DNA of 64,000 nucleotides from Epiperipatus broadwayi (GCA_028023455.1 JAQFVV010012508.1:3529877-3593876), one strand, 5' to 3'; positions 24,390 to 36,809 are shown, numbered from the stretch's first letter. The notes: a model not told the origin generated them from the letters alone. Numbers and translations are program-made.

Positions 24390-25550
24390 ACCCATGTTAA
24401 CAAAAAATAATCCAAAGTCTTGATGCTCATGTTAAGGTGATACCATTTCTCTCAGTATTGAAGATGTATTACAATTGTATTTTCGTTTTTATAATCCCAA
24501 TGCATCACCACTCATGTGACTAACCCAAATTAAAATCTGGTACCTTTAACCTCCACCTAATAATAAATAAATACCCCTTTAGATTGCATGACTAACCACT
24601 CTGACTGGTTATTTGAAATTAAAATTTGGTTATGGTATGGTCTAATTTTGACAACATGAGACTCCCCCAAGTTGTAATTATGTAATTAAATTATGACATG
24701 ACACAAGTAGTAAAATTTGTATTTTATTCCTGTTGTAAAATTAATATCAGTTAAAGTTGATTGCGATATACTCACAGATAGGAATAAAAATGTAAATGTT
24801 ATCGGAACAGTATAATTTTAAAATAATATCTACAATGTTGCAAATAAGTAATGGAATTCATATACTATAGGTTTGGATAGAGTTTCAAAAGGGTTATTGA
24901 TTTCAGTTTTATTTATATATATATATAATTTCAGAAAGTTGTGATTTGTAGAAGCAGTTACTAAATAATAAATAAAATCATTTATATGCTCTTCTGCTCT
25001 TCAAAATTTCCTATTATCAGAAATTTTCTGAAAACAAATTTATATGACAACAAAATTAGTATTTCACGTTATTCAGTAAAAGATAGTTCTCATTTATTGC
25101 CTCCATAAATAAAAGTAGTTTTGTTTTGCATTGAGAGTAATTCAAGAGTTAAATTGATTTGATTCTATCATTTAAGAAAATAATACCAGACCTGAAAATG
25201 CCACTAGATGTGCTGTAAATGCCCAAACGTGCAAAATATCTTTTTCATAAAATAAATGATCTATTATAGTGTGTTTAAATGCCGTAAAAAGTAATTTTTA
25301 GTAAAAATAATCTTTAATATTATTTAAACATTTTAATAATAAAATAAATGAATAAATAAAATCAGTAAGTCAACACATAAAATGAGGGTCCTGGATAACA
25401 TTTTTTAATTTTTTTTTTTTTTTAAATATAATTAAAAGATATTACAAAAACAAATTAAACAATCACTTTCTTCTTTAAAATATATATGTTGAAGAAGTTT
25501 GTGAAGTTATTTTTAAACTTTATAACTGAAATACAGGCTTATTATATTGT
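24390..25550. other. AT-rich DNA, no gene recognised
   Basis: No coding or repeat signal that I can classify. Confidence 0.5.
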
Positions 25551-27660
25551 AATGGGCACATATGACGTTACGTTGTTTTTTTATTATTAAACATGAAAAA
25601 AATAAAAGTTCGCAAATAAAAGCTTCTTTTTTAAGAATTAAAAATTGGAAATTAAAAAAATCATCTTAAACTCGTATATATATAAAATCGCACAGATAAA
25701 AAAAATTATTAAAATAAAACTTTATTAAAAATAGAAAAACTAAATCTTTCAACAAAAAGATTTAGAGATAAAAATATATCTTTAAGTTTGGAAAACACAT
25801 TAATTAATCAGAAAATGGAAATGATTGTTTTAATTAGTTAAATGTATAAGCAACGGTCAGACAGGAAAACAATAGAAACTAATGGCCAATGAAAGAAATC
25901 CATCGGGAAATCGGACCTCAACGGAAGGATTATCATCATCAGTGACATAATGTCCATTGGATCCTAAAGTTACATATAAAAGAAGAAGATTTGGAAACAA
26001 ATTTTTAGTGAGTAAAGAAAATTTAAGAGAAGACGGAGATGTATTAAGTTGGAGAGTTGGAGGTGAAGGGATTGAAAGACGCACTTTCAATTCCTTCAGT
26101 TGTTATAGAAAAAAAATGAAACATCGCTTTTCTTATATTGAGGACCATAGGATCATCGGGGGATTTAACACTGGATTTCAAACAGCAAGCAACTGTAAAG
26201 GATGAACATTTCTAAAACTGTAAGCACGTTATGAACTTAAATGAATATTAATTCGAAAACACTAAGAACTTTAAAAATATAAACTTTCCCAGTATTTAAA
26301 AAAAAATAGAAATAGATTCCTATCTGACCAAACTAAATTATTTATTAATTAGTTATAATTTTATTTGATGTATTTCTTTTTTGTAAAATCATTTCCATTT
26401 ATTTTTTCTTGTTCTTTTAAGTTTTTATTGTGATTTTTGTTTTTCGTTAAATGTTAAACTTAAGTCAGGCGTGTATGGCTATATAGATTTGTAAAGTTAT
26501 ATTAGGGGAGGTAATCTTAGGTTATTCATTCCGTAGTTGAATTAGGTCACTGGATTGGATATATTGGTATAATTAGTAGATGTAGGAGATTCGCTACGGG
26601 CAGAATCGCTTTATACGCTACATACACTCATTTTGCCTATGGAAGGAATTATAAGATGGAGACCGCGGTTTCTTCCTATGGAGTTTTTTTTTATTGCTCT
26701 TATCATCAGATAGATATAGTATTCCTATCTGACGAGAGGCAATTTCTTCTCTTAACCTAATTGTGCTGTCATATTCGTATTACATTGAACACATCGATAT
26801 ATCAGATGGATTGATGTTGGTTTAACTGCGAACTTTTGGCCTAAGGTTAAATAAGGGATAAAATATTTTCTTTTCAAATGCAATCTATGTAGTCTATTTA
26901 TACTTGACACTCTAAATAAAAATGCATTAAATTTAAGTTGGGTATAGACGCTTGCATGGGTTCGTTATCGATTAATTATGTTTTTGGTTTTCATATTTGA
27001 TCAAAATATATAGACATTCGGTAAATACTGATACCTTATGATGAGTATCTAAGATGTATTTATTTTGGATGTCTTTTAAGTTATTGGTGTCTATGTGGCA
27101 TCTTATGATAAATGTCATTGGGTTTCTTATAAATTTCCCTCTGCATTTTCATCAATGACTTTATATTTTGATTGTTTATGTTTACTTTGAAATGTTTTTG
27201 ACCGTGTAATCTATGTAACCGATCTATACTCAACATTATAAAACAAACTTTTATAAATCTATCTGTGCGAACTTATAAAATAAAAATGTAAATTAAAATC
27301 TAAAATAAAAGTTAAGTTAAATTTTAAAATGCTAAAGTAAACATACTAAAATAATAATGTTTAATTTTATATATATATATGCATAAATAAATGTTTGTGT
27401 GTTAATTACTGGCAGCCGCTTATTTTATTCTTTTTTTAAAAAATATTCTTAGATAAGAATTTATTATAAAATATAAATCTCTGCTGTTCCACTGAGCTAG
27501 TGACAATGGGCTAACGACCGGAATCAACCAATATAAAATAAATAATTTTTTTTTTGAACTTATGTATCTACCTACTTTATAAATTTTTTTAGGTTCAAAT
27601 GCCTAGATGGCGCCCTTGTAGTGCGGATACGTTAAGTCATTCTCCGGATCGTTATAATAT
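25551..27660 (+). repeat. 2-kb repeat of unknown class, copy A
   Basis: Blocks along this stretch recur in the same order and orientation at 34906-36795. They include the start ATATTGTAA.G, ATCGCACAGAT, GAAAATGGAAATGATTGTTTT, AATCATTTCCATTT, TGTAGYCTATYTATACT, TTATTACTGGCAGC-like, CTCTGCT..TCCA.TGAGCTAGTG, TCTACTTTATAAATTTT, and the end CGTTATAATATAT. The ends form a short inverted pair (TGTAACG and CGTTATA). I recognise no protein. The short frame at 25957-26205 is not conserved in copy B. It may be a long terminal repeat or a non-autonomous transposon. Confidence 0.6.
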
Positions 27661-27677
27661 ATTTGTATCAATATATG

Positions 27678-28005
27678 TAATATATAAGGTATGTGAGCAC
27701 AGACTTTCACATGATCCACCACTCTCCACTCTATCTCATAACATTGATACACTTGAACACATATATATCGAAAAGATAAATAATCACCAATATCCGTAAT
27801 TCATGCTAAACCAGCAGTCATCATTTGGTCTAGATTATCATCTCTACACATATATGTAATAAGTGCTCAGATATATATTAAGATAGCCAATCTTCATATT
27901 TTAATGGACAGGCTTCAATCCACTCCAACACTTCAATTGTCCATCCAATTGAATCTGATGATGGAATGCTCAGAGGCCACCCTGAAACTGAGATTCTCGT
28001 ATCTG
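27678..28005 (-). mobile_element. HF3 repeat, minus orientation
   Basis: The order of blocks is the same as in the copy at 24055, beginning with the tRNA-like edge (TATGTGAGCACAGACTTTC) and containing GCTAAACCAGCAGTCATCA and the body string TGCTCAGATATATATTAAG. Its right end joins a block (28008-28140) that also occurs in the element at 37872. Confidence 0.75.
27781..27837 (-). ncRNA. Degenerate hammerhead-like fold (HF3)
   Basis: The fold is conserved, but the core reads ATGATGA (C3 lost) and GAAA reads GAAT. Probably inactive. Confidence 0.5.
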
Positions 28006-28007
28006 AG

Positions 28008-28140
28008 CTAAAGATGATCTCTAGTTTAATAAATGATTAGCAATAATCATTAACGCATTTATCTGAAATGGTTGGTGTCAAAATTGTAAGTGCAGCATGA
28101 AAATTCAACATTTGAAAATGAAATTGTAGTAATTTCTAAT
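28008..28140 (+). repeat. Repeat block shared with 37978-38105
   Basis: About 130 bp align in the same orientation to 37978-38105, sharing ATCTCTAGTTT, AATAATCATTA, TTTATCTGAAATGG and GAAAATG. In both places it adjoins HF3-type sequence, so it may be a part of a longer HF3 relative. Confidence 0.6.
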
Positions 28141-28332
28141 TTTCGTGAATAAATGTAATCCGAGTTTTTTAGTAGTTCTACAAACTATAACAACAACAAC
28201 CAAAAAAATTTCATTAGTAATGCAAAAGTATTGTAACAGTTTATTCATTATTATTGTTAGTTTTACTAAAAGCAACTTACAAAACAATGAATCTATTATT
28301 TCAAGAAAAATGAAAGTTAATAATTAATTGCA

Positions 28333-28434
28333 GTCAAGCGTTGGTGGTCGAGAGGTCAGTACAGCTGCCTTACAAGCAGTTGTCCCGGGTTAGCGGGTCG
28401 CTTCCCAGCCGATGCTATGACCCACGGAGAAAAA
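28333..28434 (+). repeat. tRNA-derived SINE, anticodon-position TAC
   Basis: tRNA-like head with an A box (GGTCGAGAGGTCAGT), loop CTTACAA (TAC at the anticodon place) and B-box-like GGGTTAGCGGGTCGCTTCCC, tail GCTATGACCCACGGAG, then an A-run. A perfect 11-bp target duplication AATTAATTGCA flanks it (28322-28332 and 28435-28445), so the insertion is recent. Confidence 0.85.
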
Positions 28435-28445
28435 AATTAATTGCA

Positions 28446-30770
28446 ATAAAAAAAATATTGAAATGATTAATTGTTTAAATTGTATTTTGTTTTAAGATAA
28501 ATTTAAATATATAGGTTGTTTTCTCATCCCTGGTGTTTGCCTCGAGATGTTGCTATTTCTAGGTTAATTCCTAGAAGTATACTGTTTCATCAGCATTCAC
28601 CCAACAAAAGAGAAAATTTTATACACTATAAATGCAGAAAAAGAGTCCTCACATTATGTTGGGTGGCGACAGAAGCCAACACAAAGAGACTTCTTTCTAT
28701 GATAAAACACAGAAAGAGTTCCCGACGACGGCTGCCAGTTATGGCTTTTTTTTTCTATGCTAAAAGCAAAGAGAAATGCCTTTATTGGCTGCCATAGTTG
28801 ATTTTGTTATTCATTTTATCGTAATCTTCGAATATCTATTATCTCTGTAGTTTCGTGTGAGAGTGTGTGTATTTGAGCCAGTCATAGTTTTTTAAAATTT
28901 GATTAGACATATTTTTTTTTAATGTGATGTAACTTACTTTAGTGTTGTAAGTTTATTAATAATGACCTGAAGCTTCCATGAGGAATGTGTAACCCTTAAA
29001 AAAGTTATTTGAAAGGTTACACACCAGCATTTATTTGACAATCACGCGACAAATAATGTTCTCGCGAGAATTCGTTCAATAAAAAGTAAGATGGCCACCG
29101 TGGTAATTGCCATCAACTGAAGCCAGCGCTGTGGCATATTTGCAGAAATAAAAATATCCTGTTGAAACAGAAAAAGTGTCTTTGTGGTGAGTAAATGCGA
29201 ATTCATGCTAATAAAGATCTGTTATGTCCGCCAGTTCTATATAATACTCGCTGGCGAACAATCTATGCAGTAAGCCAACCTTGCCCTGCCTATATATGCA
29301 TACAAGAATCATAATCCCTGAGACTAACGCCGGTAGAATAAGAAAAGCAGCAGATTTAATTACAATACACTAATATCTACATATTTACACGAATACATTA
29401 AAACAATCATTATACATTTAGATCAACAAAACCCGAAGGTATACCAAAATAAGAAGAATAAAGATCTATGCGACCTACTTTATAGTCCCTATTATGCTGA
29501 CTCTTGGACGTTCGGAGGCCAGCAGTCCGCTACCGTGCTAAATAAGCGACGTTCAGTGCCTTTCACAGTTCATCTGCATCGGGTAGAACTCCCAGTTTGC
29601 TGATGCTTTGCACTTGCACTCATTTTGCCAGTTCTAATTTTTCTGGATTTGATTGGTCAAATCTTGTCCATCCATCCTGGTCGGATCAATCCCCCCAGTT
29701 TACTTGCAGAAGCAGATTTAGATTTACCTTTTACTTTGATTGATTACCCCTTTTGCAGCCCGATTACTTTTTAATTAATTATTCATCTTGTTGATCTGCA
29801 AAGTTCCTTCATTAATTAACCTTTCTATCTCAAAGAATTTTTTTTTTTTTTTGCTGTTTTACAAAATAACACAGCTATTAAAGTCTAAGATGAATTTAAA
29901 CTAATGAAGTATTTTTTTTTATTTTCATGTATATATATAACTTGCATATGTATATGCGACAATTGATACATGTACATACGATTCAATATTAAATCCCCAT
30001 TTACAACATTTACTATTATTATTTTGTGTGTATTTTAATTATACACCTACATAACAATACTTCCCCCAAGTTCGAAGATTATTTGTTAGTCTTCGAACTT
30101 AACATAGAATCATTTAATTAAACATTTGGGAGGGTTTATTTTCCTTTTGAGTTGTTGCCGTGAATTATTTTCCATTTGTAGTGATGTATGTGTATCATTA
30201 AAACACACACAAAATCATAATAGTAAATGTTGTCTAAATTACATTACTTTTTATAGATTTATAATTACGTATTGCTTTTTAATAAAATTATTGATTGACT
30301 CTTGAAAAAAATACCGTAACTTTAAAAAGACACACATAAAGTCAAAAAAAAATTAGAAAAACACCGTAACTTTAAAGACACACACACAAACTAAAAAACA
30401 ATATAAGATTAATAAACATTTACTTATTACGTATTGCTTTTTAATAAAATGATTGATTTACTCTTGAAAAAAATACCGTAACTTTAAAAAGACACACATA
30501 AAGTCAAAAAAAAAAGTAGAAAAACACCGTAACTTTAAAGACACACACACAAACTAAAAAACAATATAAGATTAATAAACATTTACAAAAAGGAAAGACT
30601 AACATCGTATAATAGTATTAGTTACTAGAATATTTTATTACAAATCTAATAAATCAGATCTTTTTATATCAAATCAATCACACAGGTCTGGCCCGGAATC
30701 GTTATATGTATATGTTTTTGATTAGCATCAACGCCATCCCATGGTGAACACCAGGGATGAGAAAATTACC
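28446..30770. other. Mixed region with a GC-richer core, no gene recognised
   Basis: A 15-bp inverted match CTCATCCCTGGTGTT occurs at 28525 (plus) and near 30750 (minus), with weaker similarity beyond it. Between them, 28985-29780 is less AT-rich. It contains a stem-loop (TGTAACCCTT with GGTTACA, near 28990-29018). A strong stem-loop AAGTTCGAAGA/TCTTCGAACTT lies at 30068-30101. The stretch could be LTR-like or a gene-regulatory island, but I see no open frame that supports a protein. The 93-codon frame at 28516-28797 contains an internal repeat (CTATGATAAAACACAGAAAG versus CTATGCTAAAAGCAAAGAGA). Confidence 0.45.
30264..30586. repeat. Tandem duplication, two units of about 162 bp
   Basis: The block starting ATTACGTATTGCTTTTTAAT at 30264 recurs at 30426, with only a few substitutions and indels. 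Each unit contains two copies of ACCGTAACTTTAAA and CACACA runs. The high identity indicates a young duplication. Confidence 0.9.
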
Positions 30771-31079
30771 AATGTATAATATAGAGAGTATACCAATAGC
30801 TCAAACAAGCTCTTAATTGATAAGTGTGGTAAGAGGAAATATTTAAAATCTCTATCTGGAATATTCTTATTCCCAGACCAATTGGTTTCGAGCAATGTCA
30901 CACTATATATGACTTGCTTTATTGATTATTAAATTTAAACATTTAAATAGATAACATTTACACTTGTATACAGCAGCGTTTCACAAATTATGTTCCACAG
31001 AATACTGATGTTCCATAGAAGGTCAGTAAATGTTCCTCGGAAAAATATAAAATTCTGGTAGGTATGAAAAAAGTTCACC

Positions 31080-32430
31080 AGTATTTGTGCATATGATGGA
31101 GACAGGGCATGATTTGGAGAAGGAAAGTATAAAAATGATTAGTTTTGCAAATAGTAGAAGGGACAGGAAGATAAGAGAGTCATTGTTAATTGAGAGGATA
31201 AGGCCTAGTATTAATAGAGAGAAAGGGATAAGGACTTTGGTAGTGTGAAATTAAATAGTAAGAAAGTTTAGAATAAGTGAAGGGAAAGATAAAGGTTGAT
31301 AGGGTAAAGAATTAAAGTTTGGGGTAATTAAATAATAGAAGTGGTTAATAGAAGGAGCTAGGTGATGGGGAAAGAGAAGGAAGTTGAGAAGTGGTTGATA
31401 AAGAATTAAATGTTAAAGTAATTTAGTAGTAGAAGTGGTTAATAGGGGGAGGTAGTTGATGGGAAAAGAGAGGAAGTTGGGAAGTGGTTAATAAAAAAAG
31501 ATGGTGGAAAGGTGAAGGTAGAAGGAATGTTAAGGTAACATAGTTAAGTTTGTATTGATATTAAATATTGTAAGATGGTAGTTAAATAGGAAAAAATGGT
31601 AGGGAGTATTAGGATATATATGAGGAAGGGAATTAAGGGGAAGGTATGAAGGTGTAGAATGAAGTAAGTAGTGTGGAAATGGGAGTGTATAAAAAAGGGG
31701 GGAAATTATTTTAGTATATTGGTTTTTGATTTTTAATATTTTGTTTTTTGATTTTATTAGAATATTGGTATATGATTTTTAATATTTTGTTTATTGATTT
31801 TTAATATTTTGTTTTTTGGTTTTTGATTTTTAATTTTTTGATTTTTAATATTTTGATTTTTTAATTTTTAATTTTTATTTTTATTTTTAAGTTTATTTTT
31901 TAATTTTAATTTTAATTTTTGTTTTTTGGGTATTTGGGTTTTTGGTCTTATATATGTAATTAGTTATGATAAAAATGATAATTTTTGATATTAAATTTTA
32001 GATTATTGGTTTAATGGGTTTTAAGGGTTTTGTTTTTAATGGTTTGATGATAAAATTTGAATTGTTTTAATACATTTATTTGTTTGTCAATTTGAAGAAT
32101 AATTTAAAAATGATTTTAAAATGTTTTTGTTATTTTTTATTTTTATTGTTATTTTTTTATTATTAGTTTGTTATTATTATTATATATATATTTTAATATT
32201 ATATTTTTTGTAGTTTAATTTTTATGTGTTGGGTTTTTGAAAGATTTGGGAGGATTTTGGTTGAAAGGGTTTGGATAGAGTTGTTTTTGCTTTATATTAT
32301 TTTGTTTTATTTTACTTTTATATGGAAATATGAAGAATAATAATTTTGGTTGTATTGATATATTTGTCTAATTTTTTATGTTGTAGTTCTGATGAAGACT
32401 GCTAGTACAGTCGAAACTGTAAAATATATA
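31080..32430 (+). other. Strand-asymmetric tract almost free of C, ending in a hammerhead-like motif
   Basis: By my count the 1,020 bases from 31261 to 32280 hold about five C, although G is abundant. The first half is purine-rich (GAAG, GTGG, GGAG) and the second T/G-rich. The tract ends at CTGATGA (32389-32395), a GACTG/CAGTC stem, GAAAC (32413-32417) and an AATAAAG (32431). The same terminal motif occurs in the palindromes at 19604, 43128 and 46281. No coding frame was found. Confidence 0.7.
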
Positions 32431-32459
32431 AATAAAGTTATTTGCTTAAAGTGTTAAAG

Positions 32460-33022
32460 GAGTATTGATGAATTTATAGTGTAAATTAGCAACCTTGTAT
32501 GATTTTAAATACTGTACTAAGTTGCATTTTAAATGTGTGAATTGTATTATAAATTGGAATATAAATGTTTATTTTGTGTTTTAACTTATACTTATTTATA
32601 TTGTTAATTAAAACTGAAAAATTCAAACCTATCTTTCTATTACAAAAAGCAATGTGGTCCTTTAAAATTTTAGGATCTGTAAAGGTTTCCACAATAGAGT
32701 AAGTTTAGGAAACATTGTAAACAGCAAAGTTTTTGGGGTAATGTTTATAAGAGGGAGAAATATTTTATTTTATTTTATAGACGAGTAATATATTTGTTTT
32801 ATTTAAAAATTTATTTTACACCTATATAATGAAAGATTATTATACAATCTTGTCAATAAAAAAACTTAATACAGATTAATATTACATTAGTTGTTTTATT
32901 TGTTACTTTATATGAGTTAAATTTATTTGTAAAGTTAGATTTTGATTTTTGGTATTTTATTTATTTGTGTGATATAGTTTTTTGAGTTATTTTTTTTTAG
33001 GTTATGAAATTATTTTTTTGGT
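32460..33022. other. AT-rich DNA, no gene recognised
   Basis: No coding or repeat signal that I can classify. Confidence 0.5.
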
Positions 33023-33039
33023 ATCATAGTTAAGAGTTT

Positions 33040-33146
33040 TTTTCCCACATGTCACAGCATCGGCCGGGAGGCGAACCCACAACAACCGCCTGCAACCAAT
33101 TTCTTGCAAGGCGGTTGCACTGACCTCTCAGCTAACAACGCCTGAT
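33040..33146 (-). repeat. tRNA-derived SINE, minus, with an insert after the anticodon arm
   Basis: The minus strand reads GCGTTGTTAGCTGAGAGGTC, a loop CTTGCAA, an extra segment of about 20 bp (GAAATTGGTTGCAGGCGGTT), a T-arm GGGTTCGCCTCCC and a tail GCTGTGACATGTGGG with an A-run. It is flanked by a 17-bp target duplication with one mismatch (ATCATAGTTAAGAGTTT at 33023; ATCATAGTTAAAAGTTT at 33147). Confidence 0.85.
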
Positions 33147-33163
33147 ATCATAGTTAAAAGTTT

Positions 33164-33840
33164 ATAATGAATGCTTAGTAGATTGAAAATTAATTAGAAT
33201 TGTCAAATTATTTTTGAGAATTGCTTGCTTACTTTTAGTGTAAACAGAGTACATTTTTGAAGCTACATTTTATCGAAAATAAAAATTATTACATATTTTG
33301 AGGATTTTTGATATAAATTGTTTCTTTAATGGTATTTAATTTACTGTTCCTTAATATAAGGATATTTTATATTTGATGCTTAAATATAAATTTGTACCTA
33401 GATTTCAGATTGTTTTCAGTATTTACTTTATTAATGTAGACTCGAAATTAAATGAATGATTGTATGCTGATGACAAACACAAAAAAAAAATTCTCCGAAG
33501 ATAATTGTTTTTAATTAAAAAAAAGTTCAAAGAACCAATTATTTCTGAATTCTAAGAATTTATGATTGTTATTTTTTTTTTTAATATAATAATAAAAATA
33601 TCCTTTCTAATTTAAAAAAAGACATCAACTATCCACGTGATAACATGTTGCTACAGCACCGTGATTTGTCAATATAGATGCAAAAGGGATGACAATTTGA
33701 GGAATAATTAATTCTTAATAAACTAACATATATTTTCCTATTTATTGAAATATTATTAAATGATTGTTGTAGCTGTTTTTAAATTGTTAATGTATTATGC
33801 GGTAGAATAAAATATTAAACAGATTATTTAAATGAAATAT
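33164..33840. other. AT-rich DNA, no gene recognised
   Basis: No coding or repeat signal that I can classify. Confidence 0.5.
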
Positions 33841-33844
33841 TGCT

Positions 33845-34075
33845 AGAAAAGATGATAATAGATGGACAATTGAAATTTTAAACTGGATTCCAAGAGATTG
33901 TAAAAGACCCAGAAAGAGACCACATGTGAGATGGATGGATGAAATAAGAAAGTGTGCAGGGGTCACGTGGAGAAGAGAGGCTAGAGTCTGGAGAGGATGG
34001 ATTGAACTTGGAGAGACCTTCATCCTGCAGTGGATTGATAATGGTTGTTGATGATGATGATGATGAAAGTGAATG
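33845..34075 (+). pseudogene. C-terminus and 3' tail of a non-LTR retrotransposon (RTE-like)
   Basis: Positions 33845-34051 encode 68 uninterrupted codons ending in TGA. They show the typical C-terminal sequence of LINE-encoded endonuclease-reverse transcriptases: DDNRW, W.PRD.KRP.KRP..RWMDEI, AG..WRR.AR.W, and LGE.FILQWI. A (GAT)n microsatellite tail follows, as in RTE-type elements. It is 5'-truncated, so it is a dead-on-arrival copy. A second copy is at 53208. Confidence 0.85.
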
Positions 34076-34079
34076 TTAT

Positions 34080-34900
34080 TTTTTGTTAATATGTTATAAA
34101 ATTGTATAGCTGCCATCAGTGTATGAGGGGAAAAAAAGTATCACAAACTTTTTGAGATATAGTATATACTATCTAACTTTTATTTTGTAATGCAATTATT
34201 TTTTAAAATGTTTTTTTTTTTTAAAAAAATTGACATTAGAAAAACTTTTATAATATCTATTTTTAAAATCAAAAGACATTTAATAACTAGATAAATTAGA
34301 AATATCATATGTCATATTTCACACCCATAATGTAGTGTTTTTAATGCAGAATGTTTGTTTTAATATACCTATAAAAATAATAATAATAAAGTAAACATAT
34401 CTAATGTTAGCATTTTTATTATATATTTACAAAATTAATAAGATAAATTTTTACTTACTTAAAATTCTTAAATATACAGGGTTTTTTTTTTTTAAATGTA
34501 AAGCAATGTATATAATTATATTCAAATCAAATATTTTATCAATATATTGGCCGTCAATGTCTACTGTTTTGGAAGTTGACATGTTAAGCTATTGATCTTT
34601 AACTACGTTGTTTGTTATTAGTCTGCTTTTCTCTATATTGATGGTTACTAGTTTGTAAGTTTTGAAGGATAGCAACAATTATTTTACAATGAATTAGTAA
34701 TATCTTCTTGTTGAAAGGAGTTTAATCGTTATATATCAATGCCCTAAATGTTTTAGTTAAGTGATATCGTGTCAGACTCTGGTGCATAAGGTCCTCAAAT
34801 AAATTCCAGTTTTGGCATGTCCAGCACTTTTATTTTAAGTAAGATAATATAAAATAGATGAAATCTCATTGAATATACATGTCATTCCATTATATATATA
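34080..34900. other. AT-rich DNA, no gene recognised
   Basis: Nothing classifiable. Position 34900 marks the left end of 2-kb repeat copy B. Confidence 0.5.
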
Positions 34901-34905
34901 TATTG

Positions 34906-36795
34906 TAACGTTATATATAATGCTGTTACATTATTTTAAAATGAAAATAAAAAGATCGTAAATAAAAATTGATTTATTAAAAAGAAAAAACTTAACTTAA
35001 AAACTGAAAATTAAAAGTTGTTTAACATATATATATATATCATCGCACAGATGGGAAACTTTAAAAACTATTTTAAAAATAAAAGTATTTGAAAGTATTT
35101 TTTTTTTGTAAAAAAGTAAAGATGTAAAGATTTGATATTTTTGAAAATAGAAATAGTGTTGATTTCTATAATCTTAGAAAATGGAAATGATTGTTTTATT
35201 AATTAAATGATTGTTCTAAAGCACACTAGCCCTTGGTGCACTCGAATAATTAAATGGTCAGATAAGAGAATAAAAAGAAATTAAATGACCAATGCAAGCA
35301 TGAAATGACAGCACGGACCGTAAATGAAACATGAGAGGATTAGTGATGTCTTGCTCGTTGAATCCGAAGATTTGATGATAAGAGGCTAATAAAAATATAA
35401 AAGCCAAATGATTATTATAATTGGGATCTTAGAGCTGACTATGAATATACCGTTATAACTAGCTATATTGCAGATTTTTACGATGTAGAAGTCTGCAATA
35501 AATTTAATTTTCTGGACAACCAGCTGAGACCTCTGGATGACAGTTTCTGACCAAATGCATAACAAGTGGTGGTTTCATTTCAAAGAAGGACAAACAATCT
35601 ACGAAAGTGATCATGAAGATGGACCTCTAAATCTGCTCAATCCGTAAAGTATGAACTCTTGTGTTTATCTAATAGGAACTTTTCCTAAATTTGCAATTAA
35701 TAACTGAAAATAAGAACTATTATCTGGCCGAAAGAATTCAAAATCAATTATTAGTAATTTTTTTTTCTGCATCTGTTTAAGCAATCATTTCCATTTCTTT
35801 TTTTTTTGTGTGTGTTAAGTGTTAATTAAAATGTATCAAATTAAAGTTAGGTGTAGATAGCTGCATGGATAAAAATTAATAACTATGTTTAAATTCGTTT
35901 ATGTTTATTTTAAGGGGTTAATTTCAGGCTATTTGTTTCATAGTTAGGACGATGCTTGTGGAGGGATATATGGGTGTTTATATCAATGTAATGTGAAGCA
36001 TGTTTAGCATACGGGGCAACGTGCCCAACTGAATGCATGACCCCAAAAAGGCAGTCATATCGTTGCAATGGTCGCAGACGTATTTCCTGCATCAGTGACC
36101 CCTTCTAGCTCTATGGACAGGGATTTATAAGTCAGCAGAAAGACCGCTCTCCCCCATACGTAGCACTCTTTAATTAATTTATATACATGATTCCTTCGCC
36201 AGACAGATGCCCATTCCTGTACTGGATGAGGATCATGTCCTTCAAATAATATCACGCTGTCAGATGCACATTCCTGTCAGCATGATTTTATGCTAGCATC
36301 TTCATATTGCATTGGTTGCGACTATATATCTGGAAGCAGGCGTTAGTTTGGCTATGAACTTTTAGTCTGAGATTGAATTAGTGTTTTGATAAGTTTTTTT
36401 TTTAAAGTGAGAAATCTATGTAGCCTATCTATACTCAACATGCTAAAGTAAAATATTATTAAAATGTCCATCTGTGTGGTCTATTTAAAATAGTAATTTA
36501 AATTTAAAAATTAATGTTAAAATCTAAATATAAATTTTATTCCTCAATTTTAAATGTGCGTTAATAAAATCTGTTGTGTTATTAGTACTGGCAGTGATCT
36601 AGTTTATTTTTTTAATAAATATAGTTTAAAACCTCTGCTACTCCATGAGCTAGTGGCAAGGGCAAACGGTCAATAAAATAAAAGTTGGATTTTTAACAGC
36701 GCGTATCTGTCTACTTTATAAATTTTCTAGGTTCATATGTCCTAGTGGTGCCCTGTATGGCAGATACGGTAAGACTCGATCTCGCACATTCAGAC
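34906..36795 (+). repeat. 2-kb repeat of unknown class, copy B
   Basis: Partner of 25551-27660. It begins TGTAACG after a TA run and ends CTGTTATAATATAT, with matching blocks in the same order. The middle (about 35400-36300) is not alignable by eye to copy A. A stem-loop TTGCAGA/TCTGCAA lies near 35470-35500. The short frames near 35910-36255 are not conserved in copy A. Confidence 0.6.
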
Positions 36796-36809
36796 TGTTA
36801 TAATATATA

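Noticed and set aside
25857-26205. Overlapping frames on both strands in the 2-kb repeat
   Set aside because: Neither frame is kept in the other repeat copy (34906-36795), so coding is unlikely.
28516-28797. 93-codon frame as a gene
   Set aside because: Contains an internal DNA repeat and resembles no known protein; no splice or promoter support.
32389-32417. Functional hammerhead at the end of the C-poor tract
   Set aside because: The core words are present, but an extra A precedes stem II and stem I cannot be formed with neighbouring bases, so I list it only as hammerhead-like.
33787-34116. 109-codon minus-strand frame
   Set aside because: It is the antisense shadow of the RTE-like C-terminus at 33845-34051.
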